The notes below the pieces were generated by a model that had not been told where the DNA came from, did not search any database, and saw only the letters and a program-made list of their open reading frames with translations. 64,000 nucleotides of DNA from Protonemura montana (Eukaryota > Arthropoda > Insecta > Plecoptera > Nemouridae): contig OX387603.1 in NCBI GenBank assembly GCA_947568835.1, positions 2,395,701-2,459,700 on the forward strand, read 5' to 3'. The first letter of the stretch is position 1. Every line of letters starts with the position of its first letter. Made by a program: the position numbers and the translations under genes. Shown here in pieces: positions 45,801 through 57,600 of the stretch.

Positions 45801-46540
45801 TACGCAGATAGTTCAGGCAGAAAACGTAGAAGATGTAAAAAAGATGACTTGTGGAGGGTTAATTAAAAATAAAATCTTCAGGGCGAAGTACATTTTGAGC
45901 CTGTGATTACGCGACAATTGTCGATTCGCGTCGAATCTCGTCGTTTCATGCCCAAATTTGGTATGATCACGGGGGTGAAACGCAAGGCAATGTATTTTCA
46001 AAGTTTAGTCAATAATTTTTTATGTCTCGCTCGCTGCGTTAAAATAGGACTAAGTAGGTATTGATAATTTGAAAAGAGTACGTTCATCTAAAGATGTTTT
46101 AAAAGGTCCTGCAGGATCAACACACTAAAACAATAAAACAATTCTACTCCCAAGTGGTCTGGAGTGTTGATTCACCGGTTCTCGTGAGATCACCGAAGTT
46201 AAGCAACACTGCGCTGGGTCAGGTATTGGATGGGTGACCATCATACGCATGACCAGTTCTGTTCGGGAAAGAGGTTGGAGGGATGAAAGTTAGTACACTC
46301 GCCTTGCTTATCAACGTCTCTGCCTTAAGGGACGCTAGGAAATTACCTACACGTCTAGGAAACCACCCAGAGCACATTAAAAAAATAATTTGCGGTAATA
46401 TTAATGGAAATTAGTAAAACTAATTCACCTCTAAGCTTGAAATTCTCCACGGTGTCCAGGACTACTTGTCCCTGGATGATTTCTCCCGCATAGTACATCT
46501 CCTTGTCCAGCCGGATGTCAAACTCCCTGATATAGTCCAT
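39894..46540 (-). CDS. Alpha-arrestin (arrestin domain-containing protein)
   Basis: Eight exons (46540-46429, 45216-45094, 44188-44058, 43979-43884, 43426-43247, 42276-42079, 40933-40819, 40057-39894) total 1119 nt, so 372 residues. The N-terminal arrestin sheet begins IREFDIRLDKEMYYAGEIIQ, continues with VRVVLRGKAHAEWKV and HQFPFRFSLPESALPCSFES then GFIRYYIKVTVDI. The C-terminal sheet has CCLCCQRGHVTLRTQLERSA then YVSGESLKV, LPPTLVGVCRLLQIYYVLKV, and a tail ending LYRPVYAAVVKPAPS. Proteins of this family are adaptors that bring NEDD4-type ligases to membrane cargo, normally through PPxY motifs. I find no PPxY in this model, so its route to a ligase is unclear. Intron 4 looks like a GC-AG intron (TTG then GCAAGT). 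The downstream GT would shift the frame out of the arrestin fold. The start ATG is the first in exon 1 and fits the family. The ARRDC subtype cannot be assigned. Confidence 0.92.
40100..40485 (+). mobile_element. 5S-rRNA-headed SINE
   Basis: The 5S-like head CACTGAAGTTAAGCCACACT and GGGTGAC is followed by a partly repeated head and the family core with GGACGTTAAGCCGG. It lies in alpha-arrestin intron 7, just upstream of the last exon in gene orientation. Confidence 0.82.
41485..41858. mobile_element. Two hairpin MITE family B remnants
   Basis: A deleted copy (about 41485-41570) and a second copy (about 41675-41858) both show AACTATTT-AACTGGGTTTTG and end CAAGTAGACACG-GTCTAAA. In alpha-arrestin intron 6. 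Confidence 0.68.
41948..42045 (+). mobile_element. Second tRNA-derived SINE head (Ala-like)
   Basis: TATCTCAGTTGGTAAAGCAC (A box region), a possible anticodon stem-loop with GGC in the anticodon position, and GGTCCCGGGTTCGTATC (B box) follow tRNA spacing. The D-stem does not pair and the base before the anticodon is not T, so it is a tRNA-derived repeat, not a gene. A related 3' part lies near 198-245. It is in alpha-arrestin intron 6, antisense. Confidence 0.6.
42766..43176. mobile_element. hAT-like foldback MITE with 8-bp target duplication
   Basis: Two arms of about 180 bp (42766-42950 and 42990-43176) are inverted copies at roughly 90 percent or better by eye. Shared blocks include ACGTCACGTTAAGTGGAGCC and TCGTAGGTTAACTCGCTTTT. 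The ends read GTTGAGTGCAGGTTCTAGG and its inverse near-match. GAATAAAC occurs on both sides at 42757-42764 and 43177-43184. It is in alpha-arrestin intron 5. Confidence 0.88.
43510..43660. mobile_element. Inverted composite of the tRNA-headed SINE
   Basis: A minus tail module (TTTAAATTGCAAACGCTCGC) and middle is followed by a plus middle beginning TGTCCCCGTTTGGGCATCAA, ending in ATAATAATAAAA. The tRNA part is almost lost. It is in alpha-arrestin intron 4. Confidence 0.72.
44945..45060 (-). mobile_element. Degenerate 5S-rRNA-headed SINE head
   Basis: The minus strand keeps CACTGAAGTTGAGCAACA and TTTGGATGGGTGACC at the right spacing. The body is missing. It lies in alpha-arrestin intron 2, about 35 bp from exon 2. 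Confidence 0.6.
45447..45767 (-). CDS. HSPA12-like C-terminal open frame inside alpha-arrestin intron 1
   Basis: A stop-to-stop frame of 106 codons lacks an ATG near its start. Its upstream stop, CTCTAG, could also act as a splice acceptor. It reads LACRTLEYHETLKDLPSGKR, VSLFVLEDLGTP, then CRQVQLIGAVALQFPDM, and VDLHMDIMFDD near the end. The pattern of a hydrophobic strand, a Cys, 'IGxVxLxxPD' and a final 'VxLxMxxxFDD' resembles the extreme C-terminus of HSPA12-type Hsp70-like proteins. It lies on the same strand as the arrestin gene but does not fit the arrestin fold, and the flanking exons already join in phase. It could be the terminal exon of a nested gene, a retrocopy remnant or chance. 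The resemblance is from memory and weak. Confidence 0.3.
   Translation of the reverse strand, partial: TLLQTNPPPNCLACRTLEYHETLKDLPSGKRRVSLFVLEDLGTPSLLSSCRQVQLIGAVALQFPDMECSSENDAYTYSYRVDLHMDIMFDDRWDLPVVHLVFKCKG
46157..46345 (+). mobile_element. 5S-rRNA-headed SINE, 3' truncated
   Basis: A good head (CACCGGTTCTCGTGAGATCA, GTATTGGATGGGTGACC) runs into the body, which breaks off after CGCCTTGCTTATCAACG with a scrambled remnant. It lies in alpha-arrestin intron 1. Confidence 0.82.
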
Positions 46541-48616
46541 TCTGTTCCTGCTGCTGCTTGGCGCGTTCACTACCGCTGAAGCATTGCTGAAGCTGCCCCA
46601 TAACAAACAGAGGAGCAATTATAGCATGTTAGCTTGAAATACAAGTGACAGGCTAGGAAGTCCATATAGGAAGTCTGATGTGGCATACGGGCAGTTAAAT
46701 TTAAGTCAGTTTTGTCACTGGGCTTGTACGGAAATCCGAAAATAAATTGTATCTAAAATTATAGCAATTGAGTTTGTTTTCAATTACAAAAAGAAGATAA
46801 ATAACACTGACAATCAAAACTTCTGCAGTGCTGTACTTAACTGAAATATCATCCCTTCAAAAAATCTTTCTTTTCTCAGCTTTCTTTCTCCTGATTTGAT
46901 GGCGTTTTGTCGAACATATTGGAAAACAACAACGCTTACGAACAAAATAGTTGTCAAAACTGTGCGTTCTTAAATACCACGATTATACCAACGAAAGGAC
47001 AGGCCATTTTGCCAATTTCCTAATTGCTTTACAAGAAAACAAAACATATCTTGAATTCTGTATATTCATGAAGTCACAGTTAACTCGTTATAACTGCACT
47101 TGTTGAATCAATTATTGATCGCCGATATTTTATGAGTTGTCAACACTATCGACAGCAGGCCATGTCACCATTGATAGCTAATCCATACATTTTTCGCTAA
47201 AATCAAGAGCGATAACTTTTTCTGTCAACATCAAGTGTAGTGCTTTGTCATTCTGCCACAGAGGATGCGTCCAATTTGCCAAAAGCTAGCAACTCTCAAA
47301 AACCAATTGCGTGGGTGATAATTTTAATTTACAAATTCGACAACAACAATCTGTCATCGAGATAAAATCCCTTCAATATTTCCTAGCATCACATCGCTAC
47401 ACTAGGGCGACAGGAATCTGACAGTTTATGATAACAAAAATGTGAAACTTACCGTTAAATTTGCGAGCACACTACCCCTGGCTGGGTAGACTCACAGCGC
47501 AGCAAGCTGTAAGCGCAGACTGCCTACTTCCAGGCGCAACACCGAACGGCCAGTTCGATATCTTCAGCCAAGTCCAAAAACTGACGATTGGAAACATACT
47601 TGGGGGGTGCACGACCCGTGGAGTGAAAATTTCAAAACTTTTGTAACATTCTCAGTTTTTCAAGACTAGCTAGAGGTAAGTTTATATTTAATAGTGACGA
47701 TTAGGAAGATGTTCAGTGCTTTTAATGGATAGCAACAATTGTTACGATTGAATTAGAGTAAAATCAGCACATTTCAGATCTAAAAATACGTAGAAATTAG
47801 CATGTGGCCGCCTACGGGGATAGGCTACCCGCGGTGAACTAATTCACAATGGCAGCTGTGTGAGGTATATCTGTCAGAATTCTAACTATTTAATCATATT
47901 TTTGCAGTTTTAATACGAATTTTTTCATCAGATTTCGTTTACAATACGGTTTTTACCATGTTCTGCAAATAACTGAAACATTCACTCTCTTACTTTGTCC
48001 GTAGTGACTTTATCGTTTGGTTAGAGCCTGTGCTTTGTTTCACTCATTCACATGCGCAATTTTATGACGAAGTGTAGAATGCGTGGTTAGTGGTAAGTCG
48101 TAGACAAGTGCTGGTGAAAACATAATTGATATATTTCATATAAGAAAATAAATTTAGTTCCTGGTGAGAAGGAAGAAAGTGCTCAGTTTATGGGTTTGTG
48201 TGTTCCTAAACTTCAACGAGCTCAAAAACGGCAGGACGAAATATTTTGGAATGAGGATATTTTAGTTGAACCGTTTATTTTTCAGCTAAATTATAAGACC
48301 ATTGCTGTCGTGCAAAATTCATTTTTCACTGTTTTCACTGTTGACTGGACTGCGGGTGTTGAGACGGTGCGTGCCCCATAAAAATCTCATTGTAATGTTT
48401 ATTTTTGTTTCCAGGTATTCGTGATTAAATCCAACTATGAAGAGAAATAGTGCTATGTACGAAGCATGGATAAGGTTCCTTATCTTCTATGAAACTTTCA
48501 GCAATAACAAATAAACTTCCGTAATTTAAAAAAAAATTCAGTGACAGCATTAGTAACTTCTAAATTTGAGTGTGATATGAAACGGGTAGCTATTAAACCT
48601 CTGTGGTTGGGTTAGT
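46541..48616. other. Head-to-head intergenic region between alpha-arrestin and ZYG11B
   Basis: About 2.1 kb between divergent start codons, expected to hold both promoters and possible 5'-UTR exons. A 61-codon open frame near 47461 and a 63-codon frame near 48190 have no recognisable homology and are not called as genes. Otherwise nothing specific is visible. Confidence 0.5.
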
Positions 48617-51600
48617 ATGATGGTTATCGAGCAAGCACCGGGAACAATGTTTGATTCTCCAGTCTCTCTTCAAAACATCTGCATTGACTTCATCTGCGAG
48701 AATCTTGAAGCTCTCTGCAAAGTCTCGGGTGCTCAAGATGCATCTACCAGCTCAGATGTAGGTGTCACTGTTTCTTCTGATATATAAAATAATGTGATAC
48801 AGCTAAAAGATGTTTTTTGTGTTTAATTTGAACGTTTTTGATTGGTCTGTGATCTTAAATTTTAGAAAGATTTTGAAGCCAATTTATACTTGTGCCTTTT
48901 TTACATCTGGGAGAAATCTTTCTGTAGACTCTGACGACGTAAGCTAAAATGTAGATAAGGTTTCTGTTTGAAGTGTAGCCGGTGTGGGGGATTTGTCACT
49001 TTTAGAATAGGAAATGTGCATTGCCCAGAAGTTTATTTTAAAAATATATCCAAAGCTATATCGAACTGATGTAGAAGCACAGGTCAGCTCTGAAAGACCA
49101 GCGCTTTTTCTGCGATTTCTTTTTCCAGTTAGGGGCATTGTGTTACCTGAATTTTGTGGAAAAATGTCCAAGTCTTTATGTACCTCTGTGAGTGGTTTTA
49201 CAACCCTCACGTTCACTGTGCCAACTCCAAAGTTATCCCCTGTAAATCATAATCGATCCTGAACTTTGGTTTCAAAAATAAAAATGCCAATCTGTGAAGA
49301 AAATGTACTGAATAACCAGTAGGAAGGTACCTATTTAGAAAGAAAGCTTTGTAAAGGGATCAAATCCCATTTCATGAACCTTTACATTTGTTAGTATCTT
49401 TAGCATGAGTAATAAGTGAATTTTATACCTGGTATATGAGAATCAATACCAATGAAGATCAAGCAACACAAAATTGTTTAAAAAATGTAATTTCTTATTA
49501 TTCTGTCTTACTTTTGTTGAACTAGGCTGATCCTGGTCACTGTGTGTTTCGAGATGAAAATATCTTCATCCCAGCGGAGATCTCTGAGCAGTTGCTGGCA
49601 ACGCTGGGGGAAAAGAAGAAGCTTACAGACTTTAACCTCACTCTTTTCGATTCAAGTGTAACTAGGCTGAGGTACGTACGAACAACGATTCTAGTGACGC
49701 TATATCACGTCACAACCTGCCAATCTCGAGTAACTACAATTTGTCGTCGGATTTATTTGAAATCTTATATGCTTATTGTTAATGGTTATTGTTCTAGTTT
49801 TGAGCTCTAGATTTGAAAAATGTTGCCAGCAAAACTGTCTCAAGATAACAATAACGTCAATTGATTGTTTTGACCGGTCGACCGCTTTAACCGCCCGATG
49901 TTTCCGCAGACACGTGCGACTATGTAATAGCGGCCAACTGACTCCCAGAGGACTTCGCGTGCTCAAGAACCACAAGGTGTTTGACCTGGAGGCAACGGGG
50001 CTCAAAGTCACAGTCAACGACCTCATCGGCTGCCTCGGAGAGTGGACGTTGCAGAACCTGCGGTCGCTGAACGTCGCACGGAGCACCTTTCTTGACGGCT
50101 CCCGGTGAGTTTGACAGCGTTCACGCTTAACTGGCTTAGCGGAAATACCTTCTTTACGTGGAAGAGGAAATCACTATTTTAAAAAAGCAACGATACAAAA
50201 TTCAACACAAAGATTGGCAGAGTGGATGCTACAATAACCAAATGGAATCAGCTTGAAATAGAAGCTGCCAACCCATGGCCAGAAAAAGCAGACTGAACGG
50301 TTTGGCGTGTTGGAAACACCGGTTCTCTTGGGATCTTCAAAGTTAAGTTAACTGGTCATGTGTATGATAGGTGACCATCATACACATGACCAGTTCTGTT
50401 TGGGAGAGAGGTTGGAGGGATGAAAGTTAGTACAGCAACTTCACTCGCCTTGCTTATCAACCTCTCGACAGCATGGATTTGTGGAGGAATCCTGTTGTTC
50501 GCGTTGTACCGTCCTTCGGAAGGGAAGTTAAGCCGGTGATCCCCTTGGTCTTCGCCAGAAGTAGGCTACGTGCCGGCACGGGGTTTCCCCTCCTCTCTTC
50601 CAGGCTAGGTTAGGTTCATCATTATCCTCATCATCATCCACTCATTCACCGACGCCATTAGACTAGTGCCACATGGCCAGATGTTAAACACCACAAATCA
50701 ATCAATCAACCTGAAAAATCATATCAGTTTAGCATTGAAGGCTCGTTTTCTTCACAGAAAGTTTGAGATTATCGCCAAGACAACGGCTTCGTGCTGAACG
50801 GTTCTCTCTCCCGTTCCAGGTACTGCGTCGTGGTGGCACTCAGCAAGCTGAAAGCACTTCATTCGCTCAACGTCAGCAACACCGAGTTCAACCGCCACTG
50901 TCTCGAGATGGTCGCCGAAGACTTGCCGCAGCTGGAATCGCTCGACATTTCGAGCACGTGGGTCGACGACATAGCACCGCTGCGGAGATGGAAGACTGGA
51001 TCCTTGAAAACCCTGCGGATGTATAACCTTAAGGTAGAGATGGGAGAAAAATGTTGGTCTTCTATTTCTGATACCAGCATTTTTTAAATTTTTTTGGGTT
51101 TACTTAGTTTTGGGCTTTATGCCCTGGGACTTAGATTATACATCACAGTAGTTTACATCATTATTTACAATATTTTCCTTGAAAACTTTGAGATTTGACG
51201 GCCAGAGCTGCACGGCTTTGGATGGGAGAATTTGATTTGACCGCTGGGAACATAGATTTTTGATAATTAATACAAAAAAATTGCCCATCAATCCCATAAA
51301 ACTATAGGATTATATCTCATATGATTTTGTCAGGTCTTTTGCATGGATTTGCATGTATTTGTGGTGGAATCCTGTTGTTCGCGTTGTACCGTCCTTCGGA
51401 AGGGACGTTAAGCCGGTGGTCCCCTTGGTGCTCTTCGAAAGGAGTAGGCTACGTGCCGGCACCAGGTTTCCCCTCCTCCCTTTCTAATCTATGTTAAGTT
51501 CATCATCATCTTTCATTCACCGACGCCATTAGACCAGTGCCGCATGGCCAAATGTCAAGACAGTGCTGTGTTTAACCCCAGTTAACAGTCAATCAACTCG

Positions 51601-54600
51601 TGCAGGTATCCAGCTGCGACGGTGTGGCTCCGGTGCTGATAGATCTGCGTGCTCTGCGAGTCCTTGATGTCTCTGACGAACGTGACACGCATCCGTGTGA
51701 AACAATCAACCCGGTGCGCTGCAAGCTGGGCGCGTTCGTACGTTCCCTGCATTGCTGTCCGCTGCTCACCTCTCTGGACCTATCAGGTTAAAACATTCAT
51801 TCTCTCATTATTCGAGCAAAGGAGTCTTTGTGTGCCCTGTTAGTCTTGTTCCCTTTGATGGAAACCAAACAAGTTATCAGCTTTGGAAAGATAAACCCAG
51901 TGGTTTATTTGTAATGAAAAAGTTGGGTACGCTCTCAATTGAATTCAAGTGCTGTTCTAGATCTTATAATATTTAATACATATGATTTTTTTCTCTGAAG
52001 TTAAGTTTAATAAATTATTATTTTTTTACTTCAAAAAATTACGTATTTGCCAACTAGAGAAGAAAGACGAGAGCTTTTGAAGATGTGGAAAACAACTATT
52101 TGAACTGGGTTTTAAAAGAGGTTTGAATTAGCTAATTGTTATAATTTTGTGTGGTTCTTTTGTTATCAGAAAATTGCCAGGACTGCTCTTACCCTTGATA
52201 AAGTAACAGGTACAAGTTACAAAACGTTGGGAAATTTAGTTGTTCTTCACTTAGCATTGAAAACCCAGTTGAAATAGTTTTTGTTAAAACTAGTGCTAAG
52301 TTTAAATCAAGTAGACATGAGTCTACAAACAAGCTTTTGAAGGTATTTTCCCCGAATCTTTGTTTGTTTGTTTCCGCCGCTTTAAAACCCTAAAAGTTGC
52401 CCATTCTGAAAAGGACTGATGAAACGCTAACAACCAAACTCTTAACAATCGTTGAAAGCAAAGCAATTGCCAGCTACATGTTGTCTGCTACCTTTTGTCC
52501 TGTCCCGGTGAATCGTATACGTAACAAAGTAAAAATAAATGAATGCTTAATTCCAGGCAAGGAGGGATTCACAAGCATTGAACTGCAGTTGTTCCTCAAG
52601 CATCACCCGCATCTTAATTTCCTCGGTCTGCTGCATTCTGAAACGTGCTACGCCGACTCCATCACGAACTGCAAGCATCCGGACTTCAAAGACAGCTTAG
52701 TGGTAACACAACAAAAGCTTGTCACAAACATCAAACTATTATCATCTGCTTTCAACAATTTACTTCTGTTCTTGCTACTGGCACCTGTCACTGATCTCAA
52801 ATAACTTGATAGCAGTTGTCATGTAGATACTTTGAAGCCAAGACCGCCATCTTGAGAGTCTGATTTTGGGTTCTCTCAAAGAGTTCACGCTATTTCGAGT
52901 CTTTTAATCGGGAGTTTTTTTAGGTTTTTGTAGTTTTCACTGCTTTAATAGTGAAAATTGGTTGGAATGCAAATTTGAAAATGTATTTATTTATTTTTAT
53001 TCATGTTTTTTAAACTAAATACAATAATAGTATAGAACGAGTCAGAGTATTAACGTACAATATACAGTAATAATAATAATAATGACGAGCATAAAGTTTG
53101 TTATGCATAAAAAAGTTATGCATAAGTTATAGTTAAAGTTTGCATAAAGTTGGCATAAGCACGAGCTTGTGCCAAGCTGTAAATTGGTTTTTGCTATGCC
53201 TTTTGCACATCGAATCTTTGCCAAACTGCCGCCTTGTTTTGCTCGGGGCGGTAGGAAATGCGGCTAATCGTTGCAACCGGGTTTTTGCAGGTTACGGGAA
53301 CGGCTAGTGAAGTGCAGATCCTTGCGGGGCTGGACAGGTATCCTGACCGGCCACTTTACGTGCAGAAGTGCCTCTACAACCTCTTCCGGTTGACACCAAG
53401 CTTCTTCATAGCCAGGGTCGACGTCATCAAAGTGAGTCTTCGTTGCTGGCAAGCCACGGCGGAAAGTTTCCTCACGGAAGTGGAGGAAGTCGTTTTGATA
53501 ACCATGTCAGCGTTTACTCGTGGCTCAAAAGTGGTTCTCTTTGTTGTTGATAAAGTGATCCATCCAATGGCCCAAGATATGCTTGTTTTGGATTTTAATT
53601 TATTGCCAATAATTTGAATGCAAAACAATATCAATTAACAACAGTTTTGCTGTGGTTAGAAAGAGAGAGGGAGCCTCTAGCCTTTAGCAAGTTAGCAGAG
53701 ACAAATTTAGTCAAGAAATTCCGAGAATTTCCAAAAATTTAGAAATTCCAGCAATATTGAAATCTATCACCGCAGCAAATATCCAGCCTCTTGGCACCCT
53801 ATTAACAATATCCAGCCTCTTGGCACCCTATTCACAATATCCAGCCTCTTGGCACCCTATTCACAATATCCAGCCTCTTGGCATCCTATTCACAATATCT
53901 AGCCTCTTGGCACCCTATTCACAATATCCAGCCTCTTGGCACCCTATTCACAATATCCAGCCTCTTGGCACCCTATTCACAATATCCAGCCTCTTGGCAT
54001 CCTATTCACAATATCCAGTCTCTTGGCACCCTATTCACAATATCCAGCCTCTTGGCATCCTATTCACAATATCCAGCCTCTTGGCACCCTATTCACAATA
54101 TCCAGCCTCTTGGCACCCTATTCACAATAAACACTGTTTATGAGTATGGATTACTATTTGTTTGAATTGGTGAAGAGGAAAGAAGGAAACACAATCAAAT
54201 CAGATAAAAAAAGCCGATTTCAAAAGATGAAGAGGCGATGAAAAGTATTTGCATTGACGTGTAAATCTGCCCGCGTGACAGTTGGTGCTGCGAGGGATGC
54301 GTCTGCATACGCAGCAGTTTGGCGTTCAAATGGCGGCGACTGCTTGTCTGTACAACCTTACGAAGGGTGACCTCGCCTCCAAGATCCACCCGGTGGTACT
54401 CAAAGATGTCGTAGAGCTCACACTCACCGCAATGGAGACGTTTCCTAACCACTACCAGGTTGGTAAACGATAACAATAGTAATAGTTTATTATTATCAAC
54501 ACTATAACCGTCTCAAAATTGGTGCCCAAACAGGGACTCGAACCCTGATCTCCACCTGTCGCGGGTGTTGCTCAAACCCATTGAGCTAATTGGACACCTG

Positions 54601-57600
54601 CTTTTTGAGACAATTTCAGTGTATTTGATGAGAATGACGGGTCTCCAAGGAGTAGAACCACGAGGCTGTGAATACTCACAGTCACTCTGATTCTAGTGAC
54701 GCTATATCAAGTCACAACCTGTCAAACTCGAATAACTCCAATTTGACGTTGGATGCGTTGATGTATTTAGTAAAAATCTTAAGATAAGATAGCGTGTAAG
54801 ATAAGTGTAACATTGGGTGAGGCAAGTACAAAAAATTACTAATTAAACAACTAGTCAAAATGAAAATGGCTTAAAACTACGATGTTGATTTACAGTAAAG
54901 AATTTCTTTAAGGAATTAAAACAATTGCATATAAGGAAATTTAACAGTTAGTCCTGAAAGTTTTGGTCTCTCAATGCAGATGTCAAGACCGCAGGCAGTT
55001 TATTGAAAAAGCAAACTCCTACACAGAGCTGGCCTTCGTCGGAGCAATTTGTCACAATTAGGCATGCTGCCTCTCAACATGGGCTTCAACATTGATTGAC
55101 ACTTTTGTACTCTTCACAAATCTTTGTGTAAGAAACCTGGTGTGGTGGACCTGTATCTTGCCTAGGCCAGGTACATTATTGCCCTCTTTTGAAGGATGAA
55201 CAATTTCAAAGAGTGTGCTGATTGGCCCCATAGAATTATACCATAATGTAGTTTGGAATGTATGTTGAATGTATGTATGTGTAGCTCACATGTTCTTATT
55301 TTTCTTTACCTAGTTGCCACTGATAGAGATTCTATTGATGTAGGATTTCCAATTTAATTTGTAATCAATAGTCAGGCCAAGGAACCTTGTTTTGTCTAAA
55401 ACATTATAACTTTTTCATGAAGGCATAAAAGAGAGGTTATTGCATTGACCTGTTTAATCTTTGGGGTAATCTATGATAAAGAATATAAGAACAAAAAGAA
55501 CAAAAAAGAGATACGTCTCGAAATGGGAATATTTAGCATCTAGATAAGAAGAACGTAAAGATAAAATCTTAGATGTAACCAAAAAAGTTTGATGCAACTA
55601 CCGGAGGAACTTGTATTACGATGTATCACAATGTTATTATATAAATCCTAAGTTTTATATAAATAAATAATTATAAAATTAATAAGCGGTCTTGCGGACC
55701 ACTAGACTTGTCAAGATTTAACAATTAATTGCTCAAATGTATTGAAGATAAAAGTGGTAATGTTTTTCAACATTATCTCTTGGCTTATTTGACAGAAAAA
55801 TGTGTTGTATTTAATTGTTTTCTATATTTTATTATATTTCTTGAACTCTAGTAAGAAGAACTTCACTAATTTGAGAAAACTAAAATAATTATTTTTGAAA
55901 TGTGAGATAGTTTTCTATAAACGGAGATTTATCTCTTCTTTTACCGATGTTATTGAGGACTCCAGTTTTTCTTACCTACAAACCATGAGTTTTCATTAAC
56001 AAAATCTTACAAGACTTGGCCTACTAAAGACTTGGACTAAACTAGTTAAAGTTTTAAAACTCTTGCGCACTTTCTCTCGACTTGCAGCTGCAGAAGAACA
56101 CGCTGCTAACGTTATGCAGCGATAGAATCCTCCAAGAAGTCACGTTCAACAAGTTTCACTGCGCTACGCTCGTCATGAACTGCTTGTGCTCATTCGACGA
56201 CGCTTCAATGAACCGGATGTCAGTTGCGATTTGCAGCATTCTTGGTACGTGTTCGCTGTCGAAGTCTCGCTTTCAAGTTACTTTTCTTGATTTTATTTGT
56301 TTGTTTATTAATAGCTTTTGTATTACAACAATTACCTGAGGCTAATAGAATTACAATAGTGTTTGTAGAATTTACAATATAATAATAATAATGGTTTTAC
56401 TAGCCACTTAGATCCAGTCAGTGCCAATCAGCCATTTTGAACAGTTCGATGGCCTTCATGTGAGAACAAGCTTCAATTAAAAATTCTAAGCAACAGAATT
56501 TACCTTCACGAATCTAATCTCGAATATGTGTGTGTTCCCCTAAATGTGGACACAATTTTTAGAGAGTCTTGCTTGCAAACAACGGTAATTTTCATCAGAT
56601 TTGTTGATTATTTTACGCACGTCATAACCACTTAGCTTTCAGGTCCATGTTTAAAACTAAGATATGATATCCAGCTGAGTTAGACAAGTAATCTCTGCCA
56701 TGGCAGGCAGCAAACAGGATTCAAACGCAACCTAAGTGCTTGTGTTTTGTCGAGCAGCTGCCAAGATCTCCACGAAGGAGACGTCACAGCTTGGTGCCCA
56801 CCCGCAGTACATGCGCAAGTTGCTGGACATCGTACAAGGGAAGGTGATCGCGCGGCAGGTGGATATCACCGTCAAGTTTACGCTCTCTGCTCTTTGGAAC
56901 CTCACGGGTGAGTTCTGCGAGGGGTGGACCCGGATTTCAGGTCGGTTCAAGCATTTGCAGACGGTTGAATTTTTATTTTCTGTGTATAATAGCTTTGGTA
57001 TTACAATAATTACCTGAGGATAATAGAATTACAATAGTGTTTATAGAATTTACAATATAATAACATAGAATTTTTATATATATCACCATTTATGAGGCCA
57101 ATTTCTGCATCATCTTTGAGTACCTATGCGTACCAAATCGCACCGGGCTTCATTTTCATCAAGCTTTCAAAAGATATCATTTCAACTTTAGCAAACACCA
57201 TAAAATATTACCCCCATAAATCATCCTGCGCCCAGGAGCTCCTGGTAAGGTATAAAAGGCTAAGAAATTATTCCGTGCTAACACACTTTTGTCTCTCGGT
57301 AAGAACTCCGGCGTGTTTGTCATTGCAGACGAGAGCCCTCAAACGTGTCGGGTGTTTCTGGAGGAGAAGGGAATGCCGCTGTTCTTGGCTGTTCTCGAGA
57401 CGTTCCCTGGGGAGGCAGCTGTCGAGACCAAGGTCCTGGGTCTGATAAACAACATCGCCGAAGTGCCTACTCTTAGGGAGAAGCTGATGGTGGTGGACTT
57501 CCTCGTTAACCTCAGGTGAGTGCGGCCGATGGACAAAAATTGCAAACAATGCAGCGCTGGCTCATTTTATTTTAAAGACGAGTTGTTACGTTGAATTTTG

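Noticed and set aside
49014-49262. 82-codon plus frame in ZYG11B intron 1
   Set aside because: No recognisable domain, and it is bypassed by a well-phased splice junction.
53757-54165. 128-codon frame with the same repeated text
   Set aside because: Same 29-bp satellite in an intron of ZYG11B; no start context or conservation.
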